33,073 bases of DNA. Origin: a virus. The notes under the pieces are model-generated. The model did no database searches. It was given only the letters and a program-made list of their open reading frames with translations, and was not told the origin of the DNA. The stretch covers positions 1 to 33,073 of the IMG/VR virus record IMGVR_UViG_3300042878_000954; one strand, given 5' to 3'. Positions 14,531 to 20,739 of this stretch are shown here, one piece after another (position 1 is the stretch's first letter; every line of letters begins with the position of its first letter). Both the position numbers and the translations under genes were made by a program.

Positions 14531-15088
14531 TCACACCCGTGAAGGTGTGTAGTTGTGTACAAGCATTTTCAAAGTGTCAATGCTGAGTCTGTCCAATTCA
14601 TTGTTTAGGTGATCCCAGCGCTTGTCAGTGGCTTCATCACCCACACTCAACACGATTCCGAAGTCGTTGAGAATTCGGTTGATCAGTTGTTGCTTGGCAC
14701 CAGCACGCTCAATCTTTTCTTGGTGATAAGCCTTCACCTCGGCGTCCTGTTGAGCGACCCATTCTTGAATGGTGGTCGCTTCCCAGTGAGCCATGTGAGA
14801 CTGGATCTCCCGTGCTGACACCTTGCGAGTTGCCAAGCCGTACGCAGGCACCTGATCTGAGTAGTCACCATCACTGCGCAAGTAACCACGGGAATATGTG
14901 TGGTGACTCACAGCGAAGACGAACTCAATGCGGGTGCCTGTCTGCCTGTAGTTGTCGTACACGGGAACCTCACGCTCAATCACTTCCGTGATTGATCCGT
15001 AACTCGTGCCACGACCGAAGCGTTGCTTGATCACGAATATTGCGTTCGGATCCTTGGCAATGATCTGCTTGATGTCTGTTGTTTTCAT
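14531..15088 (-). CDS. Hypothetical protein with coiled-coil region
   Basis: The 185-residue product has a beta-rich first half (IFVIKQRFGRGTSYGSITEV, with basic residues) and a helical middle (residues about 100-150, AQQDAEVKAYHQEKIERAGA) that could form a coiled coil. It ends TLKMLVHNYTPSRV. No family is recognised. It begins MKTTDIKQII, similar in style to its neighbours, and is preceded by a type I RNA element. Confidence 0.62.
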   Translation of the reverse strand: MKTTDIKQIIAKDPNAIFVIKQRFGRGTSYGSITEVIEREVPVYDNYRQTGTRIEFVFAVSHHTYSRGYLRSDGDYSDQVPAYGLATRKVSAREIQSHMAHWEATTIQEWVAQQDAEVKAYHQEKIERAGAKQQLINRILNDFGIVLSVGDEATDKRWDHLNNELDRLSIDTLKMLVHNYTPSRV

Positions 15089-15118
15089 GGTGTGACCTCC
15101 TCAGGTCGTTGTTATTCA

Positions 15119-15180
15119 CGACACTTGCGTGTCGCTAGTCCCCAGTCGGAATTGAATCCGCACGACCTAGTCGCTGGGGG
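15119..15180 (-). promoter_or_regulatory. Type I three-way-junction RNA element, copy 4
   Basis: Minus-strand fold: P1 CCCCAG/CTGGGG (15140-15145 with 15174-15179), P2 CGAC-TAG-GTCG, UG linker, P3 CGGA-UUCAAU-TCCG, P4 CGACAC-GCAA-GTGTCG (15119-15134) with a GNRA loop. This is the cleanest copy of the family. Confidence 0.85.
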
Positions 15181-15198
15181 AATGCGTTGCGGGATTAC

Positions 15199-15411
15199 TT
15201 AACGCAATTTGTACTTGACGCAACTTGGGCACAAGGCTCGCTGTGCCCTTGTGGTTGATGACGGCACGAATCTCCAGTTGCCTGTGAATGGATTCTTGCG
15301 GGTCATGTCCTCTATCAACGATGTCACCGTTGTGTAGGTGTGGACTCCAGTTGCTGTGCACCCGTTGCAATGTGCTCGGTATGCAGTACTTCCGTGTTCC
15401 CTCTTAATCAT
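15199..15411 (-). CDS. Small zinc-ribbon protein
   Basis: The 70-residue product has HCNGCTATG near residue 14-20 and CPSCVKYKLR at the C-terminus, forming a CxxC/CxxC ribbon. The ATG at 15411 is supported by a Shine-Dalgarno hairpin (GCCT/AGGC). A frame overlapping it from 15370 has no such site and is rejected. Nucleic acid or protein binding is possible. Confidence 0.7.
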   Translation of the reverse strand: MIKREHGSTAYRAHCNGCTATGVHTYTTVTSLIEDMTRKNPFTGNWRFVPSSTTRAQRALCPSCVKYKLR

Positions 15412-15435
15412 GGTGTGCCTCCTCAGGCATTTGTA

Positions 15436-15495
15436 GTGAGCGGACGCTCACAGTCCCCAGTGCTCATTGAAGAGCCACGGCTGAACCGCTGGGGG
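15436..15495 (-). promoter_or_regulatory. Type I three-way-junction RNA element, copy 5
   Basis: Minus-strand fold: P1 CCCCAG/CTGGGG (15455-15460 with 15489-15494), P2 CGG/CCG with a 5-nt loop, UG linker, P3 GCTC-UUCAAU-GAGC, P4 GTGAGC-GTCC-GCTCAC (15436-15451). Confidence 0.8.
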
Positions 15496-15500
15496 AACAC

Positions 15501-15902
15501 TCACTTGAAGTACGAGTAGATCGGTGCAACTCCTGCATCACCGAGCACCTTGTTGGCGCTGTTTAATGCGGTCACACACTGCTTGATCAGCGAGCGATAC
15601 GCCGAGACAACATCGTCTCGGTCTTCGTCCCGCAGTTGAATCTTGGCACTGTAGATGGCGTAAGCGACCTCCCTAGCGAAGGCGATCACACCGTCCACTG
15701 ACAGATGCACTGCATATGTGCTGTTGTGCTCACGATTGATCACGACATTCTTCGGAGCGACCACGAATTCGGCAAGTGGATGCTCGCTGTCTTCCGTATC
15801 TCCATTTTCAATCGCTGAAGTGATGCTCTCAAGCATCGGCTCCAACTCACACAACACATCGTGCGAGAACCGAACTTCGTACAGTTTGGTGGATGTTTTC
15901 AT
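15501..15902 (-). CDS. Hypothetical protein
   Basis: The 133-residue product begins MKTSTKLYEVRFSHDVLCEL and is largely helical with an acidic middle (ENGDTEDSEHPL) and a late helical segment AYRSLIKQCVTALNSANKVL. No family is recognised. The start is fixed by a GACCT/AGGTC Shine-Dalgarno hairpin. Confidence 0.62.
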   Translation of the reverse strand: MKTSTKLYEVRFSHDVLCELEPMLESITSAIENGDTEDSEHPLAEFVVAPKNVVINREHNSTYAVHLSVDGVIAFAREVAYAIYSAKIQLRDEDRDDVVSAYRSLIKQCVTALNSANKVLGDAGVAPIYSYFK

Positions 15903-15928
15903 GGCTTGACCTCCTCAGGTCTATTTGA

Positions 15929-15989
15929 GTGAGCATGATCGCTCACAGCCCCTACTGCGAATTGAATCGCCACGCCTCAAGCGGTAGGG
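15929..15989 (-). promoter_or_regulatory. Type I three-way-junction RNA element, copy 6
   Basis: Minus-strand fold: P1 CCCTAC/GTAGGG (15950-15955 with 15984-15989), P2 CGC/GCG with a 5-nt loop, UG linker, P3 GCGA-UUCAAU-TCGC, P4 GTGAGC/GCTCAC (15929-15946). The P1 change to TAC/GTA is compensated on both sides. Confidence 0.8.
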
Positions 15990-16009
15990 CGAGTGACTGG
16001 GTCACTCAA

Positions 16010-16297
16010 TCATTCATCACCGTGCAAGTGCGAGCAGTGCTCGTAGCAGTGCTCACCATTGGCTCCGATGAATGTGTCACCTGCGTAGAAGTAACGCTTG
16101 CACCCGTCACACTGGTAAACCTCAGTGTTGTCAAATTCAAGCGACTCGGCTACTTGTAGCAAGGTGCCCGCATACTCATCACCGATCCAGATGTCGGCTT
16201 GCGGGTGTATCTCATCTACGAGAAGTTGGGCGGGTGTGGAATTGTTGTGATATCCGTAACCGTCCTTGTATTCCCAAGTGATGTCGTACATGTGCAT
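16010..16297 (-). CDS. Hypothetical zinc-finger-like protein
   Basis: The 95-residue product has QCDGCKRYFYAGDTF followed by HCYEHCSHLH near the C-terminus: CxxC and a C/H-rich second half, compatible with one zinc site. The N-terminal half contains an aromatic strand region (ITWEYKDGYGYHNN). The ATG at 16297 follows a Shine-Dalgarno hairpin (GCCT/AGGC). Confidence 0.65.
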   Translation of the reverse strand: MHMYDITWEYKDGYGYHNNSTPAQLLVDEIHPQADIWIGDEYAGTLLQVAESLEFDNTEVYQCDGCKRYFYAGDTFIGANGEHCYEHCSHLHGDE

Positions 16298-16321
16298 GGT
16301 GTGCCTCCTCAGGCATATTCA

Positions 16322-16384
16322 CGACACTTGCGTGTCGCTAGTCCCCAGTCCCGATTGAACGGGCACGACCTAGTCGCTGGGGGG
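16322..16384 (-). promoter_or_regulatory. Type I three-way-junction RNA element, copy 7
   Basis: Minus-strand fold: P1 CCCCAG/CTGGGG (16343-16348 with 16377-16382), P2 CGAC-TAG-GTCG, UG linker, P3 CCCG-UUCAAU-CGGG, P4 CGACAC-GCAA-GTGTCG (16322-16337). It differs from copy 4 mainly in P3, where both strands change together. Confidence 0.85.
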
Positions 16385-16391
16385 AACTCAA

Positions 16392-16727
16392 TCACACAGT
16401 TTCTGATCGGTCACGCTCAATGCTTGCGATGTGCTTCAAGATCTCACGCTTGGCTTTGCGCAATGCGTAAAGTTCCGTGAAGTCTTTGGTGAAGTCATTC
16501 AACTTCTGCGTGGCGAACGGAAGGCTCCAATTGATCTTCCAATCGGCGTCATCGTTGCTGGCGTCAATCGTGACTGGCTCCAGTTGGGTGAGCAGTTCGG
16601 CAAAGTGCTTGGCGTAATCGGAGACAATTCCGATGTAGTTGAGCGCCCGAAGTCTGTCCTCCGTCTGTTTGATCTGCCAGTCAAGAAACATAAGTGCTAC
16701 TTGATCAGGTGTTGATGTGGTGTCCAT
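16392..16727 (-). CDS. Hypothetical helical protein
   Basis: The 111-residue product starts MDTTSTPDQVALMFLDWQIK and is mostly helical, with charged repeats in its second half (NDFTKDFTELYALRKAKREIL) that could form a coiled coil. It resembles small phage proteins with an N-terminal Q-rich helix, but no family is recognised. Confidence 0.6.
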   Translation of the reverse strand: MDTTSTPDQVALMFLDWQIKQTEDRLRALNYIGIVSDYAKHFAELLTQLEPVTIDASNDDADWKINWSLPFATQKLNDFTKDFTELYALRKAKREILKHIASIERDRSETV

Positions 16728-16752
16728 GGTGTGACCTCCTCAGGTCGTTGTA

Positions 16753-16813
16753 GTGAGCATGATCGCTCACAGTCCCGCATCGGCATTGAAGCCCACGACC
16801 GAGTCGTGCGGGG
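16753..16813 (-). promoter_or_regulatory. Type I three-way-junction RNA element, copy 8
   Basis: Minus-strand fold: P1 CCCGCA/TGCGGG (16774-16779 with 16807-16812), P2 CGAC-TCG-GTCG, P3 GGC/GCC with loop UUCAAU, P4 GTGAGC/GCTCAC (16753-16770). Confidence 0.82.
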
Positions 16814-16821
16814 AGGCTGTG

Positions 16822-17220
16822 TCAGCCCTTGATGAATTGCAACTTCCGCCTCCGTGGGTAATCACGGGTGGTGTGGTTGTAGAAAACGATCTCAACCTCC
16901 ACCGCCGTACGACCGTCACGCTTGCGGATCTCCCGCACTTCCGTGACAATGCCGACCTGACCGCCTAGATCATCGTCATTGCTCCAGCCGATGTCGTGAC
17001 CTCGGATGCTGAAGTCCTTGACGATGTCCAAGCGCTTGGCATCGGCGCCGATCTGAGGGACTGAAGCCCATAGTGCTCGGTCAGCCGATGAAGCCTTGCG
17101 CTTGGTGATGTCAGCCAAGATTCCAGCGAAGTACTTTGCGACCTTTGCAGGGTCAAAGTGTGGGCGGGAATTGTCCGTGTAGTTGATGAAGTTCTTGAAT
17201 TGCTCATCTTTGATGTTCAT
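16822..17220 (-). CDS. Hypothetical protein, first gene of the RNA-element operon
   Basis: The 132-residue product starts MNIKDEQFKNFINYTDNSRP, has a Lys/Arg-rich middle and a strand-rich C-terminal half (VGIVTEVREIRKRDGRTAVE, then YNHTTRDYPRRRKLQFIKG). The basic C-terminus suggests nucleic acid contact. No family is recognised. Its Shine-Dalgarno hairpin is GTCCT/AGGAC, again compensated. Confidence 0.63.
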   Translation of the reverse strand: MNIKDEQFKNFINYTDNSRPHFDPAKVAKYFAGILADITKRKASSADRALWASVPQIGADAKRLDIVKDFSIRGHDIGWSNDDDLGGQVGIVTEVREIRKRDGRTAVEVEIVFYNHTTRDYPRRRKLQFIKG

Positions 17221-17260
17221 GGTGTGTCCTCCTCAGGACTGCGAAGGCTGTGTGCCATCG

Positions 17261-17358
17261 GAGCGTGTGTGACGCTCAATCAGCGCTGGAGTCAGGGGGT
17301 GTGCCCCAGCGCTCATTGAGCGCCACGAGCAAGCCGAAGCCCGCCCGTGACGCTGAGG
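17261..17358 (-). promoter_or_regulatory. Diverged type I RNA element in the operon's 5' leader (copy 9)
   Basis: Minus strand: CCUCAGCG (17358-17351) pairs with CGCUGGGG (17311-17304) with one U.G pair as P1; an enlarged P2 is closed by CACG/CGTG (17346-17349 with 17324-17327); P3 is GCTC/GAGC with a shortened loop; a P4-like hairpin GAGCGT/ACGCTC (17261-17277) lies before the Shine-Dalgarno. It precedes the first gene, so these elements are not strictly intercistronic. Confidence 0.5.
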
Positions 17359-17770
17359 AATTTTGAACCATGTTTGATTCTGATTGGCAGGAACGACAAA
17401 AGCGCAGGGCGAAGCCTGCGTGCCGTGCGTGCCAGTTGTCAAGGAACCTGCGGAGGGGACTAGCGCCTCCACCCCCAGTCTGCCATCTGGGGTGTACATC
17501 TGTCAACCCCCAATTAAACAATTCTTGAGAATTCTTTTGAGCCATGCCCCGTATGGGCTGGAGCGGTGCGGGGGCTGGAAAAGGGCGCCCCCAACGACCA
17601 GCCATCCATCGGATGGAGGAGGAGATAGAGGGAGAGAGAGGCATGCAGAGGCTCAGAATTCAATTAGTCAATGAATACGCAGGATGCCCTGAGAGGGGTC
17701 TAGGAGGCTCTGTGTTGCGTGCAGGTGCCGATATGGAGCGATGGTGCAGTGGATAGCAATTGGGGCGATC

Positions 17771-17880
17771 CTGAGGGTACTTTGTAACCTACCCATACCC
17801 CGCAAACCCTTACCCAGCAAGGCTTATAGCCCCATTCGTAGGTGTATGAGAGCCTCTCTGAGGGTACTTTGTACCTACCC
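17771..17880. repeat. Two-copy operator-like repeat (core GGGTACTTTGTA)
   Basis: CTGAGGGTACTTTGTA followed by (A)CCTACCC occurs at 17771-17794 and at 17858-17880, the second one base shorter. Each copy contains an inverted repeat GGTAC-TTT-GTACC (perfect in the second copy). Two spaced copies in the divergent region suggest a regulator binding site. Confidence 0.6.
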
Positions 17881-18046
17881 CCGCCCTATGGTGCCAAAAC
17901 GCCCCTGCGCCTCTGAGAACGCATCCTGACGCTTCTCGTGCCAATTGCGAGTTGTCAAGGGTTGGGGGCACATTGTCATGCACTTGTAACAATGGGTGTG
18001 ACGAACGACACATGTGACGATCGTCATACGAACAAGGGTTCGCCCC

Positions 18047-18149
18047 CAATGTTCCACAGCAATGTTCCACAGTATCCACAGGATATACACAGGGGTGCCT
18101 GTGGATAACTCAGCAAAGCCTTATGGGGTATGGAGTACCCTGTGGATAA
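18047..18149. other. Candidate replication origin: tandem 13-mers and DnaA-box-like sites
   Basis: The 13-mer CAATGTTCCACAG occurs twice end to end (18047-18059, 18060-18072). It is followed by GTATCCACA (18072-18080, one mismatch to the DnaA box TTATCCACA) and by two perfect boxes on the opposite strand, TGTGGATAA at 18100-18108 and 18141-18149. The cluster lies in the only long noncoding gap and between diverging operons. No classical AT-rich unwinding stretch is obvious. Confidence 0.5.
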
Positions 18150-18275
18150 CCCCCCCATGGTTAAGTGCGGACGGGTGTCCGAGTCGGGGGTAGGCTAGAG
18201 GCCCCACCCAATGCTCAATTGCCCAATAGCCCCATCCAAAAATCCGACCGACCACCCAACTCGCCCAAATAGCCC

Positions 18276-18281
18276 TATACT
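18276..18281 (+). promoter_or_regulatory. Leaderless -10 element (TATACT-N6-ATG)
   Basis: TATACT lies exactly 6 nt before the ATG at 18288. No ribosome binding site is present. It would start the plus-strand block of tagged small proteins. Confidence 0.7.
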
Positions 18282-18287
18282 TGAAAT

Positions 18288-18593
18288 ATGCCTGAGTACA
18301 CCTTTCAGTACGGCCCGTCTGACGAAGATGTGCCACATGAAGTCATTGCGAAAGAGGATAACAAAGTTGTAGGTCGTTTATCGTGGCACCCACAGATTGA
18401 AAATGTCTTTGTTGAAGAAAACCACCGTAGGAAAGGTATCGCTACAGGAATGTACCGTCATGCCCAGCACATTTCTACCCAATTTGACGATGTAGCACCG
18501 CCCCAACACAATCCAATTCGCACTGTAGAAGGCGACGCTTGGGCTAAATCTACGGGTGACACACTTCCTCCACGTATTACCCCACGTAAGTAA
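18288..18593 (+). CDS. GNAT-family acetyltransferase (small)
   Basis: The 101-residue product has the acetyl-CoA loop of GNAT enzymes: VFVEENHRRKGIATGMYRHA, with RRKGIA (47-52) as the R/Q-x-x-G-x-A/G site, preceded by strand VVGRLSWHP. It is short, covering motifs A and part of B, so it may be a minimal enzyme. Substrate unknown. It is the first of three GNAT-like genes in this block and, unlike later ones, lacks the shared N-terminal tag. Confidence 0.75.
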   Translation: MPEYTFQYGPSDEDVPHEVIAKEDNKVVGRLSWHPQIENVFVEENHRRKGIATGMYRHAQHISTQFDDVAPPQHNPIRTVEGDAWAKSTGDTLPPRITPRK

Positions 18594-18598
18594 CCCTC

Positions 18599-18604
18599 TA
18601 TACT
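18599..18604 (+). promoter_or_regulatory. Leaderless -10 element (TATACT-N7-ATG)
   Basis: TATACTTGAAACC precedes the ATG at 18612, almost the same as the sequence before 18288, one nucleotide longer. No Shine-Dalgarno is seen. Confidence 0.65.
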
Positions 18605-18611
18605 TGAAACC

Positions 18612-19025
18612 ATGGCTAAAAAGCACCTAAGTAAGCAGTTTGACTCTATTACTAATTATGGTATTAGTGACACTGCACCTGAAAACTTCCCAAATGGTAA
18701 AAGACCAATGTTTAAAGAACACTTTACTAAGGTGGTTAATTCTGGAACTAGCCAGGTTGATCTAGGAACTACAAAGTTTTTTAGTAGAGCACAAACTGAT
18801 CTAAGCCCAAATACGGTCAACATGTACCGACAGGCAGGAACAGAGCGTAAATCAGAGGCTTGGGGTGAAGACATTGACCCAGACTACGAGCACCTGGAAT
18901 ACCCACAGTTGTACATGCATGGAGATACTGCTGAGATCCTAGATGGACATCACCGTATTGCTGCTGCTCTAGCCGACAAGCGTCCAAGTATTGAGGCTTA
19001 CGTTATTAAAGCAAAGAATAAATAA
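18612..19025 (+). CDS. ParB-like (ParB/Srx fold) protein with N-terminal tag
   Basis: The 137-residue product begins MAKKHLSKQF, a form of the shared tag. The C-terminal half carries AEILDGHHRIAAALADK (108-123), where DGHHRIAAA is the core of ParB-type NTP-binding/nuclease domains. The upstream ParB segment is short. The domain is used by phages for nuclease, CTPase or kinase-like (sulfiredoxin-fold) activity, so the reaction cannot be named. Two other ParB-like genes lie at 19346 and 25353. Confidence 0.7.
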   Translation: MAKKHLSKQFDSITNYGISDTAPENFPNGKRPMFKEHFTKVVNSGTSQVDLGTTKFFSRAQTDLSPNTVNMYRQAGTERKSEAWGEDIDPDYEHLEYPQLYMHGDTAEILDGHHRIAAALADKRPSIEAYVIKAKNK

Positions 19026-19029
19026 CCTC

Positions 19030-19035
19030 TATACT
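19030..19035 (+). promoter_or_regulatory. Leaderless -10 element (TATACT-N6-ATG)
   Basis: TATACT followed by AGATAA leads to the ATG at 19042. The same string TATACTAGATAAATGGC recurs before 19346. Confidence 0.7.
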
Positions 19036-19041
19036 AGATAA

Positions 19042-19329
19042 ATGGCTCTCAATCCTGACCAATTTTCGGTGGAATACCCTTACCCACGGCTTAGAGAGTC
19101 ATATGCACGGCATTGGGCTATTGAACTCGCAACTTCTCCAAGCGAGGATGCTGGGGAGGCTCCTATACATCCCATAGAAGCACTACATAATGGCAGGTGG
19201 TCAGCAGATCAAGTTGTGAAAATGCATTTGATGGACCCTAACAAACCAGCGGCAAAGAAGTTACTGATTGAAAAAGGCTTTAAAACTAGACATGATATGA
19301 GGAAACAGTATTCCTCATGGTTTAATTAA
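19042..19329 (+). CDS. Tagged protein of unknown function
   Basis: The 95-residue product begins MALNPDQF, matching MALSPDQF of the protein at 25012. The rest, with PRLRESYARHWAIELATS and a helical C-terminus (AAKKLLIEKGFKTRHDMRKQ), is not recognised. It has its own leaderless promoter. Confidence 0.65.
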   Translation: MALNPDQFSVEYPYPRLRESYARHWAIELATSPSEDAGEAPIHPIEALHNGRWSADQVVKMHLMDPNKPAAKKLLIEKGFKTRHDMRKQYSSWFN

Positions 19330-19333
19330 CATC

Positions 19334-19339
19334 TATACT
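19334..19339 (+). promoter_or_regulatory. Leaderless -10 element (TATACT-N6-ATG)
   Basis: TATACT plus AGATAA directly before ATG 19346; a copy of the element before 19042. Confidence 0.7.
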
Positions 19340-19345
19340 AGATAA

Positions 19346-19735
19346 ATGGCGGCTAACGAACACCTCAACCACGAACAGTTGCGTATGTTTGTACCTGCCA
19401 AAGAACTAATGACCTACACCGCAGGGCATACCGAAGGCTCTAACGAGGATTACCTACCTCTGTCTGAGTCTCCTGGTGTTTACCATAAAATGCTGTCAGA
19501 ATCTAAAAGTGGGTCTGCTCATGACACATGGGATTCAAAGAAAAAAGGCAAAGACAGTCTTTACGACAGTATTAAAAAAGAGGGTGTAAAGTCCCCAGTT
19601 GAATTGCGAGTATTCAAAAGACAGTGGTCTCAACCAGTCGGAGAAACCGTAACTCAGATTAACAATGGAAATCACCGAGTCGTAGCGGCTAATGACATCA
19701 ACCCAGACATGGAAGTACCAGTAAGGTATTCTTAG
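19346..19735 (+). CDS. ParB-like protein with N-terminal tag
   Basis: The 129-residue product begins MAANEHLNHEQLRMFVPAKELM. The domain at 70-129 has SLYDSIKKEGVKSPVELRVF and INNGNHRVVAANDINP, the ParB N-terminal pattern; here the core is NGNHR rather than DGHHR, so a catalytic or binding residue may be altered. It is a paralog of the protein at 25353, which shares the N-terminal LxxxQLxMFxPAxxLM and the C-terminal ANDINPxxE(V/I)PVxY. Confidence 0.75.
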   Translation: MAANEHLNHEQLRMFVPAKELMTYTAGHTEGSNEDYLPLSESPGVYHKMLSESKSGSAHDTWDSKKKGKDSLYDSIKKEGVKSPVELRVFKRQWSQPVGETVTQINNGNHRVVAANDINPDMEVPVRYS

Positions 19736-19738
19736 TAG

Positions 19739-20056
19739 ATGTCAGCACATGAGAGCCTCAGCCACCAGTTCATAGACAAGCGTGGCAAGGAGCACACGAT
19801 CCGTACGACCCCGTTTGGGGACGTGGAGGCACGCAGTGGTAAGACCACGACTGGTCGCTTAGGCGTCATGTTGAACTTCCAAGAAGGTGGAGAGCGTCCA
19901 CACATGGTGTTCGGTATCGCCACGAACAAACGGTATCAAAACAGAGGTGTAGCCACCGCAATGTTCAACGCCGCCGAGTCCCACTATGGTCCAATTGACA
20001 TTGGTCCGACTTCATCTGATGAAGGTGCAAACTGGAAAAAGAAGATGGGTCAATAG
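19739..20056 (+). CDS. GNAT-family acetyltransferase with N-terminal tag
   Basis: The 105-residue product begins MSAHESLSHQF (tag). Residues 56-80 read MVFGIATNKRYQNRGVATAMFNAA, with the acetyl-CoA site RYQNRGVA. It follows the previous gene after 3 nt with no ribosome binding site, so it should be translated by coupling. Substrate unknown. Confidence 0.78.
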   Translation: MSAHESLSHQFIDKRGKEHTIRTTPFGDVEARSGKTTTGRLGVMLNFQEGGERPHMVFGIATNKRYQNRGVATAMFNAAESHYGPIDIGPTSSDEGANWKKKMGQ

Positions 20057-20470
20057 ATGTCAGCCCAAGAACACCTCAGCCCGAAGTTGTTTCATGGCTC
20101 TGCCCATATGTTTACTCCAGGCGACACTGTAAATCCTGTACCAAAAAGCGAATGGCATCACGAAATGTTTGGTTCTTATGCGTATGCTACCAATAATGAT
20201 TTGTCTGCTAAATCCTATGCTGGACAAAAGGCTCAAGAACAAGGACAGTTGTTTGCCCCAGTGTATGAAGTAGAGCCAGTAGACCCGACAGAGCACACTG
20301 AGTACCCTGGTAACAATGGAGCCAACGCCAGTCCTAAAGAATTTGCTGAAAGAGGCACATCACATGCTGTACACAGCAAAAAAGGATTTAAAGTAGTTAA
20401 GCATCATGGTTGGGGTACTAATCCTGACGCTTGGGTTCACCCTGACCAACGACGATGGGACACACCCTAA
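20057..20470 (+). CDS. ADP-ribosyltransferase-like protein, Arr type, with tag
   Basis: The 137-residue product begins MSAQEHLSPK (tag), then LFHGSAHMFTPGDTV (11-25), a close fit to the FYHGTK...GD start of Arr-type ADP-ribosyltransferases, with YAYATNN (41-47) and VYEVEPVDP (69-77) at the places where Arr has its second and third sheet motifs. Arr enzymes move ADP-ribose from NAD to a small molecule or protein; the target here is unknown. It follows the GNAT gene without a gap. Its stop overlaps the next start (TAATG). Confidence 0.72.
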   Translation: MSAQEHLSPKLFHGSAHMFTPGDTVNPVPKSEWHHEMFGSYAYATNNDLSAKSYAGQKAQEQGQLFAPVYEVEPVDPTEHTEYPGNNGANASPKEFAERGTSHAVHSKKGFKVVKHHGWGTNPDAWVHPDQRRWDTP

Positions 20471-20739
20471 TGCCTCGCCTAGACGGACAGCAGTTCCGTA
20501 AGGTAGGAAACCATAAAATGTACCGTCACGGTACAGGTAACTGGGAGACCACCGACAACTACCACTTCCAGCAAGGCACCCCACCTACTAACTTGTGGAA
20601 CGTGCATGACCTCCGAGATGTGGATGCATGGGAACCAGTGTTTGAAACACAGCACGGTAACCTACAGAGTGCACATGCAGAGTTCAGGCAGTACCACCCT
20701 GAGCGTGAAGCGGGCAAAAAGCCGCTACTGGACTACTAA
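20470..20739 (+). CDS. Tagged protein of unknown function (MPRLDGQQF type)
   Basis: The 89-residue product starts at ATG 20470 by TAATG coupling. Its first nine residues MPRLDGQQF are identical to those of the 51-residue protein at 21119. The rest is rich in His, Trp and Asn (YRHGTGNWETTDNYHF) with no recognised family. Confidence 0.65.
   Translation: MPRLDGQQFRKVGNHKMYRHGTGNWETTDNYHFQQGTPPTNLWNVHDLRDVDAWEPVFETQHGNLQSAHAEFRQYHPEREAGKKPLLDY

Larger units (their letters stand above)
17359..18287. other. Divergent noncoding control region
   Basis: This 0.9-kb stretch separates the minus operon from the plus operon and holds no gene I can support. It contains a 15-mer TGCSAGTTGTCAAGG twice (17430-17444, 17946-17960; one difference), reading CCTTGACAAC on the minus strand; a hairpin CCCCAG/CTGGGG at 17473-17492; a purine-only tract near 17611-17640; a repeat with the core GGGTACTTTGTA at 17771 and 17858; and inverted repeats at 17971-17994, 18016-18025 and 18029-18042. 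No clear minus-strand -10 box was found for the left operon. The right part is the candidate origin. Confidence 0.6.

Noticed and set aside
15167-15370. 67-residue minus-strand frame overlapping the zinc-ribbon gene at 15199
   Set aside because: It has no Shine-Dalgarno hairpin, whereas the 15411 start has one, and its stop would lie within the type I RNA element.
10029-16813. CRISPR array
   Set aside because: The repeats are separated by whole genes, differ in sequence and lack regular spacers.
10021-17358. Integron-like attC sites between cassettes
   Set aside because: The elements are folded imperfect repeats between genes, but lack the RYYYAAC/GTTRRRY core sites, their stems covary as RNA with G.U pairs on one strand, and no integrase is present in the window.
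17276-17756. Frames in the divergent region on both strands (up to 122 residues)
   Set aside because: They overlap structured DNA and each other, have no recognised motifs, and the plus-strand one is preceded by a purine tract but would need to cross several inverted repeats.
17700-17760. D-arm-like sequence (TGGTGCAGTGGATAGCA) suggesting a tRNA
   Set aside because: The rest of the cloverleaf is absent within 90 bp on either side.
18166-18200. tRNA-like start (GCGGACGGGTGTCCGAGTCGG) resembling a Ser/Leu tRNA 5' half
   Set aside because: No anticodon arm, no T-arm GTTCGA-type sequence and no matching 3' acceptor strand follow; the GGAC-GGGT-GTCC hairpin explains the resemblance.
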